Shown: positions 9,867 through 20,489 of the stretch, piece by piece
Layout: each line of letters begins with the position of its first letter
Position numbering within the stretch: position 1 is the first letter of the stretch
DNA from: Paracholeplasma vituli
GTDB taxonomy: Bacteria > Bacillota_I > Bacilli_A > Acholeplasmatales > UBA5453
Length of the DNA: 64,000 bases
Assembly (NCBI RefSeq): GCF_025446935.1
Contig: NZ_JAOEGN010000003.1
Coordinates: forward strand, 62,001-126,000
Direction: 5' to 3'
Notes under the pieces: generated by a model
Seen by the model: the letters and a program-made list of their open reading frames with translations, nothing else
Told to the model about the DNA's origin: nothing
The model's database searches: none
Made by a program: the position numbers and the translations under genes

Positions 9867-11098
9867 TGATTCTCTTTTACATGGCCGTGATCCTCATAAC
9901 AGGTTTGTTATTTGGAAAATTGGCGAAATACTTTAAACTACCCAATGTCACTGGGTATCTTTTAGGGGGTCTCATCATCGGACCCGTATTGGGATTGGCT
10001 TCTGTGCATATCATTCCAGATACAGCTTATGAGGAATTACACACCATCAGTCAAATCGCATTAGGATTTATCGCATTCACAATTGGTACTGAGTTTCAGT
10101 TATCCTATTTCAAACGTGTCGGTAAACTACCGATTGTCATCGCGACACTTGAATCGTTTTTCGCGATTATAGTCGTATTCTTGACACTTATCGCATTTGG
10201 TAACGATCTGCGTTTCTCGCTAGTACTATCAGCCATCGCCGCAGCGACCGCACCAGCCGCTACCATTATGGTTATTAAACAATACAAAGCTAAAGGTGAA
10301 GTCACTGAAAATCTACTTAGCGTTGTCGCCATTGATGACGCAACCGCGATTGTATTCTTCGGGATATTTGTTGCGATTGCAAAAGCAGTAGGTAATGTTT
10401 CCGGGGATGTTAATATCTCTTGGATGATTATCAAACCGTTTGTAGAAATTATCCTAAGTTTAGGGATTGGAGCCTTAGCGGGACTTATCATCTCTTACGG
10501 ATTTAGATGGTACACTGGTCGTGGGAACCGTTTATCCTTATTAATCGCATTCATTTTCTTAGTGGCTGCCACACCGGAACTCATCAAGTTAGCCTTACCC
10601 GATTTTGAAGTTTCCACTTTGTTGGCTTGTATGATGATGGGGGCTGTGTTTACTAATCTTGCAAAAGAAGATGTGTTAGACACCATCATGTTCTTAGTAG
10701 ATCGTGTCACACCACCCATATTCATTATGTTCTTCGTTATATCTGGTGCTGAACTCAAGTTTGATGTATTACTTACTGTTGGTGGGATTGGGGTTATCTA
10801 CATCGTTGGACGTGTCATTGGTAAACTCTTTGGAGCTTCCTTAGGCGCTAAAGTCGCTAATGGTTCACCTAATGTTCGAAAATATCTGGGATGGGGCTTA
10901 GTACCTCAAGCTGGGGTAGCGATTGGTTTGACCATCGTAGCTGCAAATATTGTTCCAGAATACTCTGCGAAAATCTCGGCTGTAATTTTATCAGCAACCT
11001 TTATTTATGAACTTGTTGGACCACTCATTACCAAAACAGCGCTCACTAAAGCAGGCGAAATTTCACCTGAACTTGCAAATCAAAAAATGTCCCATTAA
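9866..11098 (+). CDS. CPA2-family cation/proton antiporter
   Basis: A 410-residue membrane protein of the Na+(K+)/H+ exchanger superfamily, with about 12 hydrophobic segments. Family marks include GLLFGKLAKYFKLPNVTGYLLGGLIIGP at the N-terminus (the LP-VxGYLLxG repeat, quoted here only for its pattern), the AVSAIAAATAPAATIMV helix, and VVAIDDATAIVFF with the paired Asp residues of the ion site. It lacks a C-terminal TrkA-N/RCK domain; the separate PII-like protein may supply the regulatory function. A terminator follows directly. Confidence 0.88.
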   Translation: MILFYMAVILITGLLFGKLAKYFKLPNVTGYLLGGLIIGPVLGLASVHIIPDTAYEELHTISQIALGFIAFTIGTEFQLSYFKRVGKLPIVIATLESFFAIIVVFLTLIAFGNDLRFSLVLSAIAAATAPAATIMVIKQYKAKGEVTENLLSVVAIDDATAIVFFGIFVAIAKAVGNVSGDVNISWMIIKPFVEIILSLGIGALAGLIISYGFRWYTGRGNRLSLLIAFIFLVAATPELIKLALPDFEVSTLLACMMMGAVFTNLAKEDVLDTIMFLVDRVTPPIFIMFFVISGAELKFDVLLTVGGIGVIYIVGRVIGKLFGASLGAKVANGSPNVRKYLGWGLVPQAGVAIGLTIVAANIVPEYSAKISAVILSATFIYELVGPLITKTALTKAGEISPELANQKMSH

Positions 11099-11125
11099 AA
11101 AGCACGAAACCACGTGCTTTTTTTC
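11097..11125 (+). terminator. Terminator after the CPA2 antiporter
   Basis: A 10-bp stem (11097-11106 with 11113-11122) is followed by T residues, immediately after the stop codon. Confidence 0.9.
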
Positions 11126-11186
11126 TAGTATTTGTTTTAAAAAACAAGGTTTTGTTTTATAATGGAAACTATGAAAGAGTGATGTT

Positions 11187-13598
11187 ATGGAATATAATTT
11201 TAGAGCCATTGAAAAAAAGTGGCAAGACTATTGGTTTAATCATAAAACCTTTAAAACCGAAAACGACCAACTTAAACCGACTTATTATGTGATGAACATG
11301 TTTCCTTACCCATCTGCACATGGGCTTCATGTGGGCCACATTGAATCGTATACAGCGACCGATATCATGAGTCGTTTTAAACGCATGCAAGGCTTTAATG
11401 TCTTACACCCAATGGGTTGGGATGCGTTTGGATTACCAGCAGAACAATATGCACTACAAACAGGTAATGATCCTAAAGATTTTACTTACAAAAATATCCA
11501 AAACTTTAAACGCCAAATTTTAGAAGCGGGCATTGGTATCGACTGGGATAGAGAATTCGCAACCGCCGATAGTGATTACTATAAATGGACACAATGGATT
11601 TTCATCCAGCTGTTTAAACATGGGCTTGCTGAAAGAAGAGACGTCGAAGTCAACTGGTGTGAAGGTTTAGGTACAGTACTTGCCAATGATGAGATTGAGA
11701 TCAAAGATGGTGTCATGGTTTCAGAACGTGGTCATTATCCTGTAACCAAGAAAGCCATGAAACAATGGGTATTAAAGATCACTAAGTATGCTGACCGCTT
11801 GCTTGAAGATTTAGACCTACTCGATTGGCCAGAACACATTAAAGAGATGCAAAGAAACTGGATTGGTAAATCTGTTGGTGCGAAGATTACATTTAAAGTC
11901 GTCCAAAGTGACATTTCATTTGATGTTTTCACGACACGTCCGGATACCTTATACGGAGCGACTTACTGCGTATTAGCGCCAGAAAACCCACTTGTACTTG
12001 AAATCGCAACTCAGGATGAACTTTCTACAGTTAAAGCATATATTGAACAAACCAAACAAAAAACAGACCTTGATAGAGGAGATTTAAATAAAGATAAGAC
12101 GGGTGTCTTCACAGGCGCTTACGCCATCAATCCAATCAACAATCAAAAAGTGCCAATTTGGATTGCTGACTATGTACTTGCTTCCTACGGCACTGGTGCG
12201 GTTATGGCTGTTCCTGCTCATGATGAAAGAGACTATGCTTTCGCGTTAAAACATGGTTTAGATATCGTTAAAGTCATTGAATCGGATGAAGAAGGCTGTT
12301 TCACAGGCGATGGTGTCCATATTAATTCAGGCATTATCAATGGCTTAAACAACGAATCTGCAAAAGAAGCCATCATTGCTTATCTTGAATCCTTAGGATT
12401 AGGACAAAAAGAAGTCACCTACCGCTTAAGAGACTGGGTATTCTCACGTCAACGCTATTGGGGTGAACCATTCCCTGTGTTGTTTGATGAAGAAGGCAAT
12501 GTTATTGCACTAGATGAATCCGAATTACCACTTGAACTTCCAAAAATGCTAAATATTAAACCCAGTGGAACGGGTGAATCGCCACTTGCGAACTTATACG
12601 AATGGATTCATATTCAAAAAGACGGAAAGCTCTACAAACGTGAAACAAATACGATGCCTCAGCTTGCTGGGTCTAGTTGGTATTATATTGGCTATGTTCT
12701 AAAAACACTGGTAGGCTTTATTCCACTTAATACCGAAGAAGCTAAAAAAGAACTCGATAAGTGGTTACCTGTTGATATTTATATTGGTGGGGCAGAACAC
12801 GCTGTTGGTCACTTACTATATTCAAGATTTTGGCATAAATTCTTATTTGACCTAGGACTCGTTTCATCTAAAGAACCGTTTATGAAACTATTAAACCAAG
12901 GTATGATTTTAGGTTCAGATAACCAAAAGATGAGTAAATCTAGAGGTAATGTCGTTAATCCAGATGAAGTAATCGAATCCTATGGTGCCGATACCTTAAG
13001 ATTGTATGAAATGTTCATGGGCCCACTTGAAGCGGATAAACCATGGAATACCGAAGCCATCGATGGGTCTAAACGATTCTTAGACCGCGTTTGGAGAATG
13101 TATTATCTTCCAATTGAGGATAGCGTATCTGAACTGGACTATATTTACCATCAAACTGTGAAAAAAGTCACAGAAGATTATGACAAACAAGCTTTCAATA
13201 CCGCGATTTCTCAAATGATGATTTTTGTGAATGAAGTCTACAAACAAAAACGCTTGTCGAAAGAACAAGCGATTGGCTTCTTAAAACTATTGAATCCGAT
13301 TGCACCACACATCACAGAGGAACTCTTCCAAACTGTGTTCAATAAAAAAGATATTATTACCTATCAAGAATGGCCATCATACGATGAGGCAAAACTGGTA
13401 TTGAATGAAATTGAAGTCGTGGTTCAAGTGAATGGCAAACTTCGCGATCGTGTCATGGTGTCACCAGACGAAGATGGTGAAGTTGTCAAAAAACTAGCTT
13501 TAAAAGCTGAGAACGTTGTAAGATTTACTGAAGGTAAGCAAATCGTTAAAGTGATTTATGTTCCAGGTAAATTGGTCAATGTTGTCATTAAAGAATAA
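11187..13598 (+). CDS. leuS: Leucyl-tRNA synthetase
   Basis: Charges tRNA-Leu in the cytosol. The 803-residue class I enzyme has the HIGH motif as HVGH (residues 48-51) in [11 protein letters not shown] and the KMSKS loop in [11 protein letters not shown] (about 578). The CP1 editing domain between them carries [10 protein letters not shown] and [15 protein letters not shown]. The anticodon-binding domain ends with [11 protein letters not shown]. It is the usual bacterial length. The start ATG follows GAGTGATGTT. It is monocistronic, with terminators on both sides. A tRNA-Leu(GAG) gene lies at 31407. Confidence 0.98.
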   Translation: MEYNFRAIEKKWQDYWFNHKTFKTENDQLKPTYYVMNMFPYPSAHGLHVGHIESYTATDIMSRFKRMQGFNVLHPMGWDAFGLPAEQYALQTGNDPKDFTYKNIQNFKRQILEAGIGIDWDREFATADSDYYKWTQWIFIQLFKHGLAERRDVEVNWCEGLGTVLANDEIEIKDGVMVSERGHYPVTKKAMKQWVLKITKYADRLLEDLDLLDWPEHIKEMQRNWIGKSVGAKITFKVVQSDISFDVFTTRPDTLYGATYCVLAPENPLVLEIATQDELSTVKAYIEQTKQKTDLDRGDLNKDKTGVFTGAYAINPINNQKVPIWIADYVLASYGTGAVMAVPAHDERDYAFALKHGLDIVKVIESDEEGCFTGDGVHINSGIINGLNNESAKEAIIAYLESLGLGQKEVTYRLRDWVFSRQRYWGEPFPVLFDEEGNVIALDESELPLELPKMLNIKPSGTGESPLANLYEWIHIQKDGKLYKRETNTMPQLAGSSWYYIGYVLKTLVGFIPLNTEEAKKELDKWLPVDIYIGGAEHAVGHLLYSRFWHKFLFDLGLVSSKEPFMKLLNQGMILGSDNQKMSKSRGNVVNPDEVIESYGADTLRLYEMFMGPLEADKPWNTEAIDGSKRFLDRVWRMYYLPIEDSVSELDYIYHQTVKKVTEDYDKQAFNTAISQMMIFVNEVYKQKRLSKEQAIGFLKLLNPIAPHITEELFQTVFNKKDIITYQEWPSYDEAKLVLNEIEVVVQVNGKLRDRVMVSPDEDGEVVKKLALKAENVVRFTEGKQIVKVIYVPGKLVNVVIKE

Positions 13599-13604
13599 AT
13601 AATG

Positions 13605-13638
13605 AATGTACAGTCTATAAATGGCTGTACATTTTTTC
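13605..13638 (+). terminator. leuS terminator
   Basis: A 9-bp stem (AATGTACAG 13605-13613 with CTGTACATT 13625-13633) followed by T residues. Confidence 0.9.
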
Positions 13639-13641
13639 ATT

Positions 13642-13674
13642 AAAAAAGCTCGTTACCAGTGCGGTAATGAGCTT
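13642..13674 (-). terminator. Terminator of the ytqA-mnmM unit
   Basis: A 12-bp stem with one G-T pair (13647-13658 with 13663-13674). The A-run at 13642-13648 gives a U-tail on the minus strand. The stem reaches into the mnmM stop codon. Confidence 0.88.
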
Positions 13675-14215
13675 AATCGTTTTGTTTTTCAATGAGGATT
13701 ATGAATGGTGCGTTCTTTCGGTTTTGAATTTGATAGATAAGACTTAAGAATGACCTTGGGAGTGTCTGAACGTATTTTAGAATTAAATCAGCTTCTAATG
13801 TACCCTCAGGATGTCCTGGATAAGCCGTAATCAATATGAAGTCATCATTCTGCATTTGTTGGGTAATACTTTTTAGAGTATCAAGTGTAACAAGCGCTTG
13901 AGTTGTAATCGATTTATCTCCATTTGGTAAATAACCAAGGTTGAATACTACACCCTTGTAAGCTTCAATTTTAGAAATATTCTCGAAAGAATCATTAAAT
14001 AAAGTGACGTTTTCTATACTGGAATTCTTTATTTTTTGGAGGGTTCTTTCGATTGCAATGGCTTGGATGTCAAACCCGATGACGTGTTTGGCTAGTGACG
14101 CAAGCAGCAAGGTATCATGACCATTACCTACAGTCGCATCGACGACGACATCACTTTTTGTTACGTGTGTCTTTAAGTAATCGATCACAAATTGTTGGAT
14201 ATGATTATCCTTCAT
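13673..14215 (-). CDS. mnmM: tRNA methyltransferase of the YtqB/MnmM family
   Basis: A SAM-dependent methyltransferase of 180 residues. The family was shown in Bacillus subtilis to methylate 5-aminomethyl-2-thiouridine at the tRNA wobble position. The SAM motif is VVDATVGNGHDTLLLA, followed by VIGFDIQAIAIERT. A VVFNLGYLPNGDK segment matches the NPPY-like substrate loop of YtqB. The start is set at the ATG whose first base is 14215, because AAGGTGA lies 8 nt upstream; the longer frame from 14236 has no ribosome site. It overlaps ytqA by 11 nt, the same order as in Bacilli. Confidence 0.87.
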   Translation of the reverse strand: MKDNHIQQFVIDYLKTHVTKSDVVVDATVGNGHDTLLLASLAKHVIGFDIQAIAIERTLQKIKNSSIENVTLFNDSFENISKIEAYKGVVFNLGYLPNGDKSITTQALVTLDTLKSITQQMQNDDFILITAYPGHPEGTLEADLILKYVQTLPRSFLSLIYQIQNRKNAPFIILIEKQND

Positions 14216-15140
14216 ATAAATCACCTTGCCAAGCATTTAAAGCACGCATCCGTTTATCAATCTCATTTTGAACAACGAATTTCTTAATGGTCCATTTGGG
14301 TTCAATCAATAGTTTTAATGGAGCATCCCCGGTCACTCTGTGAACAATAATCGAAGGTTTAAGCATTCGGAGTTGATCAACAGTGATATTGACATACTCT
14401 TCAAGACTTAAAATTGGAAATGGATTCTTCTTATAATCAAAGCCCATTTTGGTTTTTTCCATCACGTGAAGCATATGGATTTTAATGCCTTGTATGTCTA
14501 GTGTATTCAGGTGTTTTACAGTTTCTAACATCATTGTTTTAGTTTCATAGGGTAATCCATTGATGATGTGTGCAACCACTTCGATGTTACGTGCCCGTAA
14601 AGCTCTAACAGCATCATCGAAACACTTTAAGTCGTGCGCACGGTTGATTAAATTCGAAGTTGTTTCATGGATGGTTTGAAGTCCAAGTTCGACTTGTAAA
14701 GGCATCCTAGTATTTAAATCCGCTAAATAATCAAGCACTTCAAGCGGTAGTGAATCGGGTCTTGTCGCAATCGAAATCATCACGATATTAGGGTCTAGCG
14801 TAATCGCTTCCTCGAAGAGTGCACTTAACTTTTCGATGGGTCCATGGGTATTGGTATTCGCCTGAAAATAGACGATATAATTGGCTTTATCTGGCCATTT
14901 AAGATGCATCATTTCTTTGATGTTATCAAATTGAGTACGGAGTGGATCATACTTAGAACCGGCAAAATCGCCAGAACCTAAAGGTGTACAAAACGTACAA
15001 CCACCCCGTGCGACTGTACCATCAATGTTTGGGCAAGTGAAGTGTCCATTCAGTGCAATCTTAAAAACCTTGTTTGGATATTGGTGTCTGTAATAGTTGT
15101 TGAGTGTGTTATAATGTTTTTCGTCAGTCAATAGATTCAT
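14205..15140 (-). CDS. Radical SAM protein, YtqA/TIGR01212 family
   Basis: A 311-residue radical SAM enzyme of unknown reaction. It has the Elp3-like iron-sulfur motif with Cys residues in HFTCPNIDG, then GGCTFC (Cx9-10CxxC). Other marks include YFQANTNTHGP, LGLQTIHETT and GLPYETKTMM, typical of the YtqA group. It sits upstream of and overlaps mnmM, a pairing conserved in Firmicutes, so a shared role in tRNA modification is a fair inference. GGTGATGAC precedes the ATG. Confidence 0.85.
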   Translation of the reverse strand: MNLLTDEKHYNTLNNYYRHQYPNKVFKIALNGHFTCPNIDGTVARGGCTFCTPLGSGDFAGSKYDPLRTQFDNIKEMMHLKWPDKANYIVYFQANTNTHGPIEKLSALFEEAITLDPNIVMISIATRPDSLPLEVLDYLADLNTRMPLQVELGLQTIHETTSNLINRAHDLKCFDDAVRALRARNIEVVAHIINGLPYETKTMMLETVKHLNTLDIQGIKIHMLHVMEKTKMGFDYKKNPFPILSLEEYVNITVDQLRMLKPSIIVHRVTGDAPLKLLIEPKWTIKKFVVQNEIDKRMRALNAWQGDLYEG

Positions 15141-15158
15141 GTCATCACCAAATGTATT

Positions 15159-15187
15159 TTAACACAGGTGTCTTATTATGTTATAAT
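15159..15187 (+). promoter_or_regulatory. Promoter of the DUF1189 gene
   Basis: TTAACA (15159-15164), a 17-nt spacer and TATAAT (15182-15187). It overlaps a probable divergent extended -10 element (TGTTAAAAT read on the minus strand) for ytqA. Confidence 0.6.
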
Positions 15188-15206
15188 AAAAAGAAGAGGT
15201 TATGCC

Positions 15207-15992
15207 ATGTTAAAACGAATTCAAATATCGGTATTTCAACCGAGTAAAATTGCATTTTTCCTAAAAGATAAAATGGGTTATGTATTTCTATACATGGCTC
15301 TTTTGGCATTTATAGCCTCCTTACCGATTATCATTAAGTCGTATGTTTTATCCCCTTTTACGCCAGAAGTTGAACAAGAATTGATTGGTCTTTTTATTCA
15401 AAAAGCCCCGGATTGTGCGATTACTAATGGGGAGATGACCTGTGTCACTACAGATGGTTTTACGTATAAAGATATGCGTATTCACTTTAATGAGCCTTAC
15501 GATACCTTTGAAACCCAATTGGTATTTGAAAAAACTGGATTAGGATTTTACGCGAATCGTACACAAATTGAATCACTTACCTATCTAGAACTCGGTATGG
15601 AAAACTTTGATTTTGACCTAACCGAAACAAAGGATATCGAGACTTTTAAAACCGCACTGGTTAAGTTAGATGCGAATTACCGTAGTTTCTACGCCACAGG
15701 GTTCTCATTAGGTATATTCATTTCAAATTTTGTCTTATACCTCGCTATCGCAGGGATAATGGCTTTATCCTATGGTGTACGTCTACAAAAACTGAACTAC
15801 CGTTACCGTTTCATAATGGCAGCTTATGCCAGTACGGTTTATTTTATAATCGCTTTAATCGCAGAATTGTATGGTTTAGGTATCTTGATGCTAGTCGGGA
15901 TGATCTTACCATTTGTTATGATGGCGATGGCGTTTAATGGATTAATACGAATGTCCAAAGTGGTCATTCGTAAAAAAGATGATGAAGAGTAG
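15207..15992 (+). CDS. DUF1189-family membrane protein
   Basis: A 261-residue membrane protein. It opens with QISVFQPSKIAFFLKDKMG, typical of DUF1189 (YvdJ-like) proteins, then one TM helix, an extracytoplasmic region of about 120 residues, and three TM helices near the C-terminus. The start is ATG 15207 with AGAAGAGG upstream; the longer frame from 15168 would start inside the promoter. It ends 8 nt before polC, so the two may be co-transcribed. The function is unknown; in Bacillus a relative sits with maltodextrin genes. Confidence 0.7.
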   Translation: MLKRIQISVFQPSKIAFFLKDKMGYVFLYMALLAFIASLPIIIKSYVLSPFTPEVEQELIGLFIQKAPDCAITNGEMTCVTTDGFTYKDMRIHFNEPYDTFETQLVFEKTGLGFYANRTQIESLTYLELGMENFDFDLTETKDIETFKTALVKLDANYRSFYATGFSLGIFISNFVLYLAIAGIMALSYGVRLQKLNYRYRFIMAAYASTVYFIIALIAELYGLGILMLVGMILPFVMMAMAFNGLIRMSKVVIRKKDDEE

Positions 15993-16000
15993 GCTTAATT

Positions 16001-19000
16001 ATGAACAAATTTGATTTATTTTTGAAACAATCCGGGTTTAAAGACCCCAAATTATTAGAAGCACAACTGAATAATGTAGTGGTCGACCCTAAAGAGAAAA
16101 AATGGAGTTTTTTCATCTCTTTTAAAGAAACCCCGGATGCAAAATCATTAGAAACCTTTACAAGTCAGTTACAACTTTATTTCACCATTCCAAATCAAGT
16201 TCATAAAGTCGCTTATAAATTACACTATGAATTACAAACCTGGCAAAATGACGCTGTGTCCTATTTTCAGTGGGTCTTACAAACACTATCTGAAGAACGC
16301 GGTTCTTTAAGTGTATTTAAAAACTTTGAAGTGGTTTATGCCGATGGTTTTGTTGTGTTTGTCGATGACCATAGCAACCATTTAAACCGTTATTTACCAC
16401 TATTTGAAGAGGCGTTTGAACGGTATGGTTTTCATACAACGATACGTTTAGAAGTTACCAAAACGCTACCGAATGTGATTGAAGAAATCAAACTTGACGA
16501 ACAAAAAGCGATTGAGAAATTAAAGGATTCAACACCAAAAGAAAAGGTTGAACCTAAAAAGGCCTTAAAGAATTTTAAAAAAGTCTATAAAGCGGACAAA
16601 ATTAGTCCAATTACTGATATTCCAAAAACCAATTTGGATTTGGATACCTATCAAAATACACAAGGTGTACCAGCCTTTTCAGTGGAAGGTTCTGTACTGA
16701 AAACAGAAGTCCGACAACTTAAAAATATCTCTTTACTCCAAATGACGATTGCTGACCAAGATGACGCCATCATTGTTAAACAGTTTTTGAACAAACCAGA
16801 AGACATCACAACCGCGGAATCGTATAAGGAACACGACATCGTGAGAGTATCCGGTAGAGCCTCATTTGATACCTTCGCGAAAGACGTTGTTTTAATCGCG
16901 AATGTGATTGAATTCTTAGAAAAGACCAGTAAAAAAGAACGCAAAGATACGGCGAAGGAAAAGCGTATTGAATTCCATTTACACACCAAAATGTCAAACA
17001 TGGACGGTATTACCGATGTTTCTGAATACGTGGATCAAGCGATTAAATGGGGACATAAAGCCATCGCGTTTACAGACCATGATGGTTTATATGCTTACCC
17101 CGATATCGCGAAAGCAACCAAAGGTAAACCCATCAAACCAATTTATGGGGTTGAATTAAACTATATCGATGAAACTGCGTTTAAGATGGCGATGGGTGAC
17201 CAAGATATCGATCTAAAAACCGCAACCTACGTTGTCTTTGACCTTGAAACCACAGGACTTTCTTCCCAACGAGATAAGATTATTGAAATTTCTGCAGTGA
17301 AAGTCCAAAACCATCAGGTCACAGAACAGTTCTCAACCTTCGTCAATCCAGAACAAAAACTATCCTACTTTACAACCAGTTTAACCACCATCACAGATGA
17401 GGATCTAGTTGGTGCACCCAAAATTGATGAAGCCTTACCGAAGTTCTTAGAGTTTATAAAAGGTGCGATTTTGGTTGCACATAATGCATCTTTTGATATT
17501 GGGCATATTTACGCGAATATGGCCAGACTATCGATTCCTGAAGAAGAGTTTCCAGTCATCGATACATTAAACATTGCGCGTTATTACTACCGAAATGAAC
17601 TCAAACGTTACAACTTAAAAGCAGTTGCTAAACTCTTTAAAGTGAAACTTGAAACCCATCACCGTGCGGTCGATGACGCTCTTGCAACCGCAAATATCTT
17701 TATACTAATGCTAGCGGATTTTTATAAACGAGGCATTCAAAAACACTCGGATATCAATAAAGATATTGAACTCGCAAATGCATGGCAATGTGGTTTTACA
17801 ACACACCTAAACTTACTAGTACAAACCCAAGTCGGTTATAAAAACCTCTTTAAGATTGTCTCAGATACCCTTACAGATCACTTCTTTGAAGGTCCGAGAC
17901 TATTGAAATCGGTCTTGGAAAAACACCGTGAAGGGATTTTGGTTGGGTCTGGTTGTAGTCATGGTGAAGTCTTTGAAATGGCGCTTAATCGTAGTGATGA
18001 GGACCTCAGAAGGGCAGTATCATTTTATGATTACATTGAAGTACAACCACCCGTTTCTTACCGTCACTTAAGAGAAGATTTAGGTGCGGATGCAGATTTT
18101 ATCATTGAGTCACTCATTAAGAAAATCATCCGAATCGCGAAAGAGATGAATAAACTCATCATCGCGACTGGGGATGTCCATTATCTAAATGAAACTGGTG
18201 CAATCTATCGTGATATTTATATTCGTACGAAACTGGTAGGTGGTGGCACACACGACCTTGCGCGTTATGAAACCGCACCGTTACAGTATTTGATGAGTAC
18301 CGATGAAATGTTAGAGGCTTTCAAGTTCTTAGGTAATGAACTTGCCTATGAAATCGTTGTAACCAATACCAATAAGTTAAACAACAAAATTGATTCTATT
18401 CAAGCCTTTCCAAAGAGCTTATATTCTTTAAGAGATAACGCCTTTAACGATAAACTTGGTATCGCCTCAATCAAAGAAGAAATTTACCGTCTGGTCTACA
18501 ATAAGGCTCACGAACTCTACGGTGAAAAGATTCATCCTATGGTTGAAAAGCGTATCGAAAGAGAACTCAAGAATATCATTGAAAACGAATTCGGACCGAT
18601 TTACTATATTTCTTACTTGTTAACTAAAAATTCTAATGAAGCCGGATACCTTGTTGGGTCTCGTGGATCGGTAGGATCTTCATTGGTTGCAACCCTAATG
18701 GGCATCACTGAAGTTAATCCACTAAAACCCCATTACCGCTGTCCAAATGGTGACTTCACCGTGTTTAAAATGAGTGAGGAGGATATTGCACAATTTGGTC
18801 TAACAGACCTTGAGAAATCTTTCCAAGTCCATTTAGAAAATGTCGCTTCAGGGTATGACTTATCCAATCAAAACTGCCCACATTGTGGACATGTTTTACA
18901 CAAAGACGGACACGATATCCCATTTGAAACCTTCTTAGGGTTTAATGGTGATAAAGTCCCAGATATCGACTTAAACTTCTCAGGGGAATACCAATCGAAA

Positions 19001-20449
19001 GCACATGAGTATGTCCGTGAACTTTTAGGAGAATCCCATACGTTTAGAGCCGGCACCATCCAAACTGTCGCGGAACGAAACGCCTTTGGGTATGTAAAAG
19101 GGTATCTTGAAGACAAGCAAATTACGGGTATTCGTAACGCTCAAGTCGAACGTTTAGCGAAAAACATTGAAGGCGTGAAACGCTCTTCAGGACAACACCC
19201 AGGTGGGATTGTTGTTGTGCCATCCGAAAAAGAAATATTTGATGTCACCCCAATTCAGTACCCCGCTGATGATATTCAAGCGGGTTGGAAAACCACCCAT
19301 TTCGATTACCACTCCTTTGAGGATAACCTCTTAAAACTAGATATTCTTGGTCACGATGACCCTACGATGATCCGTTTCTTAATGGATTATGTGAAGGCGA
19401 ATCCGACCGAGTTCCCATTCAAAGAAGCCTATGAAATTCCAGTTGATGACCCTAAAGTCTATGCACTCTTTAACAATACCAGCTGCATCGGATTAGATCC
19501 TAAAGACATTCAAAGTGAAGTCGCATCTTTTGGGATTCCTGAACTAGGTACCAACTTCGTACGTCAAATGTTGACCGATACCAAGCCAACGAACTTCGCT
19601 GGTATGGTGAAAATCTCAGGTCTTTCTCACGGAACCGACGTTTGGCTTAAAAATGCCCAAGACTTAATTCTAAACAAAAAAGAAGAATTTCAAGGCATTA
19701 CCTTTGATCAAATCATTGGTTGTCGTGACGATATCATGGTTGACTTAATCAACTTTGGTATGGACCCTTTGAAATCCTTTGAAATTATGGAGTTCGTACG
19801 TAAAGGTAAACCTTCTAAAGATAAAGAAAAATGGAAAGTCTACGAAGAATTGATGGGACGTAATGGGGTACCAAAATGGTATATCTGGAGCTGTTCTCAA
19901 ATCAAATATATGTTCCCGAAAGCCCACGCAACTGCTTATGTTTTAATGGCGATGCGCATTGCATGGTTTAAAGTTTATAAGCCGATTTTATTCTACAGTG
20001 CCTATTTCTCAAAAAGGGCTGATCAGTTCGACTATGAAACCATGGTCTTAGGTCCGAATGCCATCCGCAATCGAATTAAAGAAATTGAAGGGCTATTCAA
20101 TACCACTGCCAAAGATGAATCGGTCTTAACTGTATTACAAATCGCTTTGGAAATGACCTTAAGAGGCATGAAATTCCTGAAAGTGGATATCTTTAAATCG
20201 GAAGCTGTTGAATTCAAAATTGAAGACAATCATTTAAGAATGCCATTTGTTTCTGTGGATGGATTAGGCACTCAAGTCGCCTATGACATCGTTGAAAACC
20301 GAAATCAAAAACCATTTACCACACGAGAAGATGTTAAAGGCCGCACAAAGATCAATAAAACTGTCTTTGAAAAGATGGAAGCTTATGGCGCATTTGACGA
20401 CTTAAATGAGGAAAATGATGTGATTGAACAAGGTTTATTTGCACTTTAG
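16001..20449 (+). CDS. polC: DNA polymerase III alpha subunit, Gram-positive PolC type
   Basis: The replicative polymerase, with built-in proofreading. The 1482-residue protein has an N-terminal region and OB fold (to about 300) and a PHP domain split around the exonuclease (EFHLHTKMSNMDG at about 325). A DnaQ-like 3'-5' exonuclease starts at VVFDLETTGL (about 410) and ends near HRAVDDALAT. The Zn-binding CPHCG lies near 960, and the polymerase palm contains GDKVPDIDLNFSGEYQ (about 985). The C-terminal helix-hairpin-helix DVKGRTKINK follows. PolC of this form marks Firmicutes, Mollicutes and relatives. Confidence 0.98.
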   Translation: MNKFDLFLKQSGFKDPKLLEAQLNNVVVDPKEKKWSFFISFKETPDAKSLETFTSQLQLYFTIPNQVHKVAYKLHYELQTWQNDAVSYFQWVLQTLSEERGSLSVFKNFEVVYADGFVVFVDDHSNHLNRYLPLFEEAFERYGFHTTIRLEVTKTLPNVIEEIKLDEQKAIEKLKDSTPKEKVEPKKALKNFKKVYKADKISPITDIPKTNLDLDTYQNTQGVPAFSVEGSVLKTEVRQLKNISLLQMTIADQDDAIIVKQFLNKPEDITTAESYKEHDIVRVSGRASFDTFAKDVVLIANVIEFLEKTSKKERKDTAKEKRIEFHLHTKMSNMDGITDVSEYVDQAIKWGHKAIAFTDHDGLYAYPDIAKATKGKPIKPIYGVELNYIDETAFKMAMGDQDIDLKTATYVVFDLETTGLSSQRDKIIEISAVKVQNHQVTEQFSTFVNPEQKLSYFTTSLTTITDEDLVGAPKIDEALPKFLEFIKGAILVAHNASFDIGHIYANMARLSIPEEEFPVIDTLNIARYYYRNELKRYNLKAVAKLFKVKLETHHRAVDDALATANIFILMLADFYKRGIQKHSDINKDIELANAWQCGFTTHLNLLVQTQVGYKNLFKIVSDTLTDHFFEGPRLLKSVLEKHREGILVGSGCSHGEVFEMALNRSDEDLRRAVSFYDYIEVQPPVSYRHLREDLGADADFIIESLIKKIIRIAKEMNKLIIATGDVHYLNETGAIYRDIYIRTKLVGGGTHDLARYETAPLQYLMSTDEMLEAFKFLGNELAYEIVVTNTNKLNNKIDSIQAFPKSLYSLRDNAFNDKLGIASIKEEIYRLVYNKAHELYGEKIHPMVEKRIERELKNIIENEFGPIYYISYLLTKNSNEAGYLVGSRGSVGSSLVATLMGITEVNPLKPHYRCPNGDFTVFKMSEEDIAQFGLTDLEKSFQVHLENVASGYDLSNQNCPHCGHVLHKDGHDIPFETFLGFNGDKVPDIDLNFSGEYQSKAHEYVRELLGESHTFRAGTIQTVAERNAFGYVKGYLEDKQITGIRNAQVERLAKNIEGVKRSSGQHPGGIVVVPSEKEIFDVTPIQYPADDIQAGWKTTHFDYHSFEDNLLKLDILGHDDPTMIRFLMDYVKANPTEFPFKEAYEIPVDDPKVYALFNNTSCIGLDPKDIQSEVASFGIPELGTNFVRQMLTDTKPTNFAGMVKISGLSHGTDVWLKNAQDLILNKKEEFQGITFDQIIGCRDDIMVDLINFGMDPLKSFEIMEFVRKGKPSKDKEKWKVYEELMGRNGVPKWYIWSCSQIKYMFPKAHATAYVLMAMRIAWFKVYKPILFYSAYFSKRADQFDYETMVLGPNAIRNRIKEIEGLFNTTAKDESVLTVLQIALEMTLRGMKFLKVDIFKSEAVEFKIEDNHLRMPFVSVDGLGTQVAYDIVENRNQKPFTTREDVKGRTKINKTVFEKMEAYGAFDDLNEENDVIEQGLFAL

Positions 20450-20489
20450 AATAGAAAGTTTTATAATACGATTGAATGGAGGAATTATT

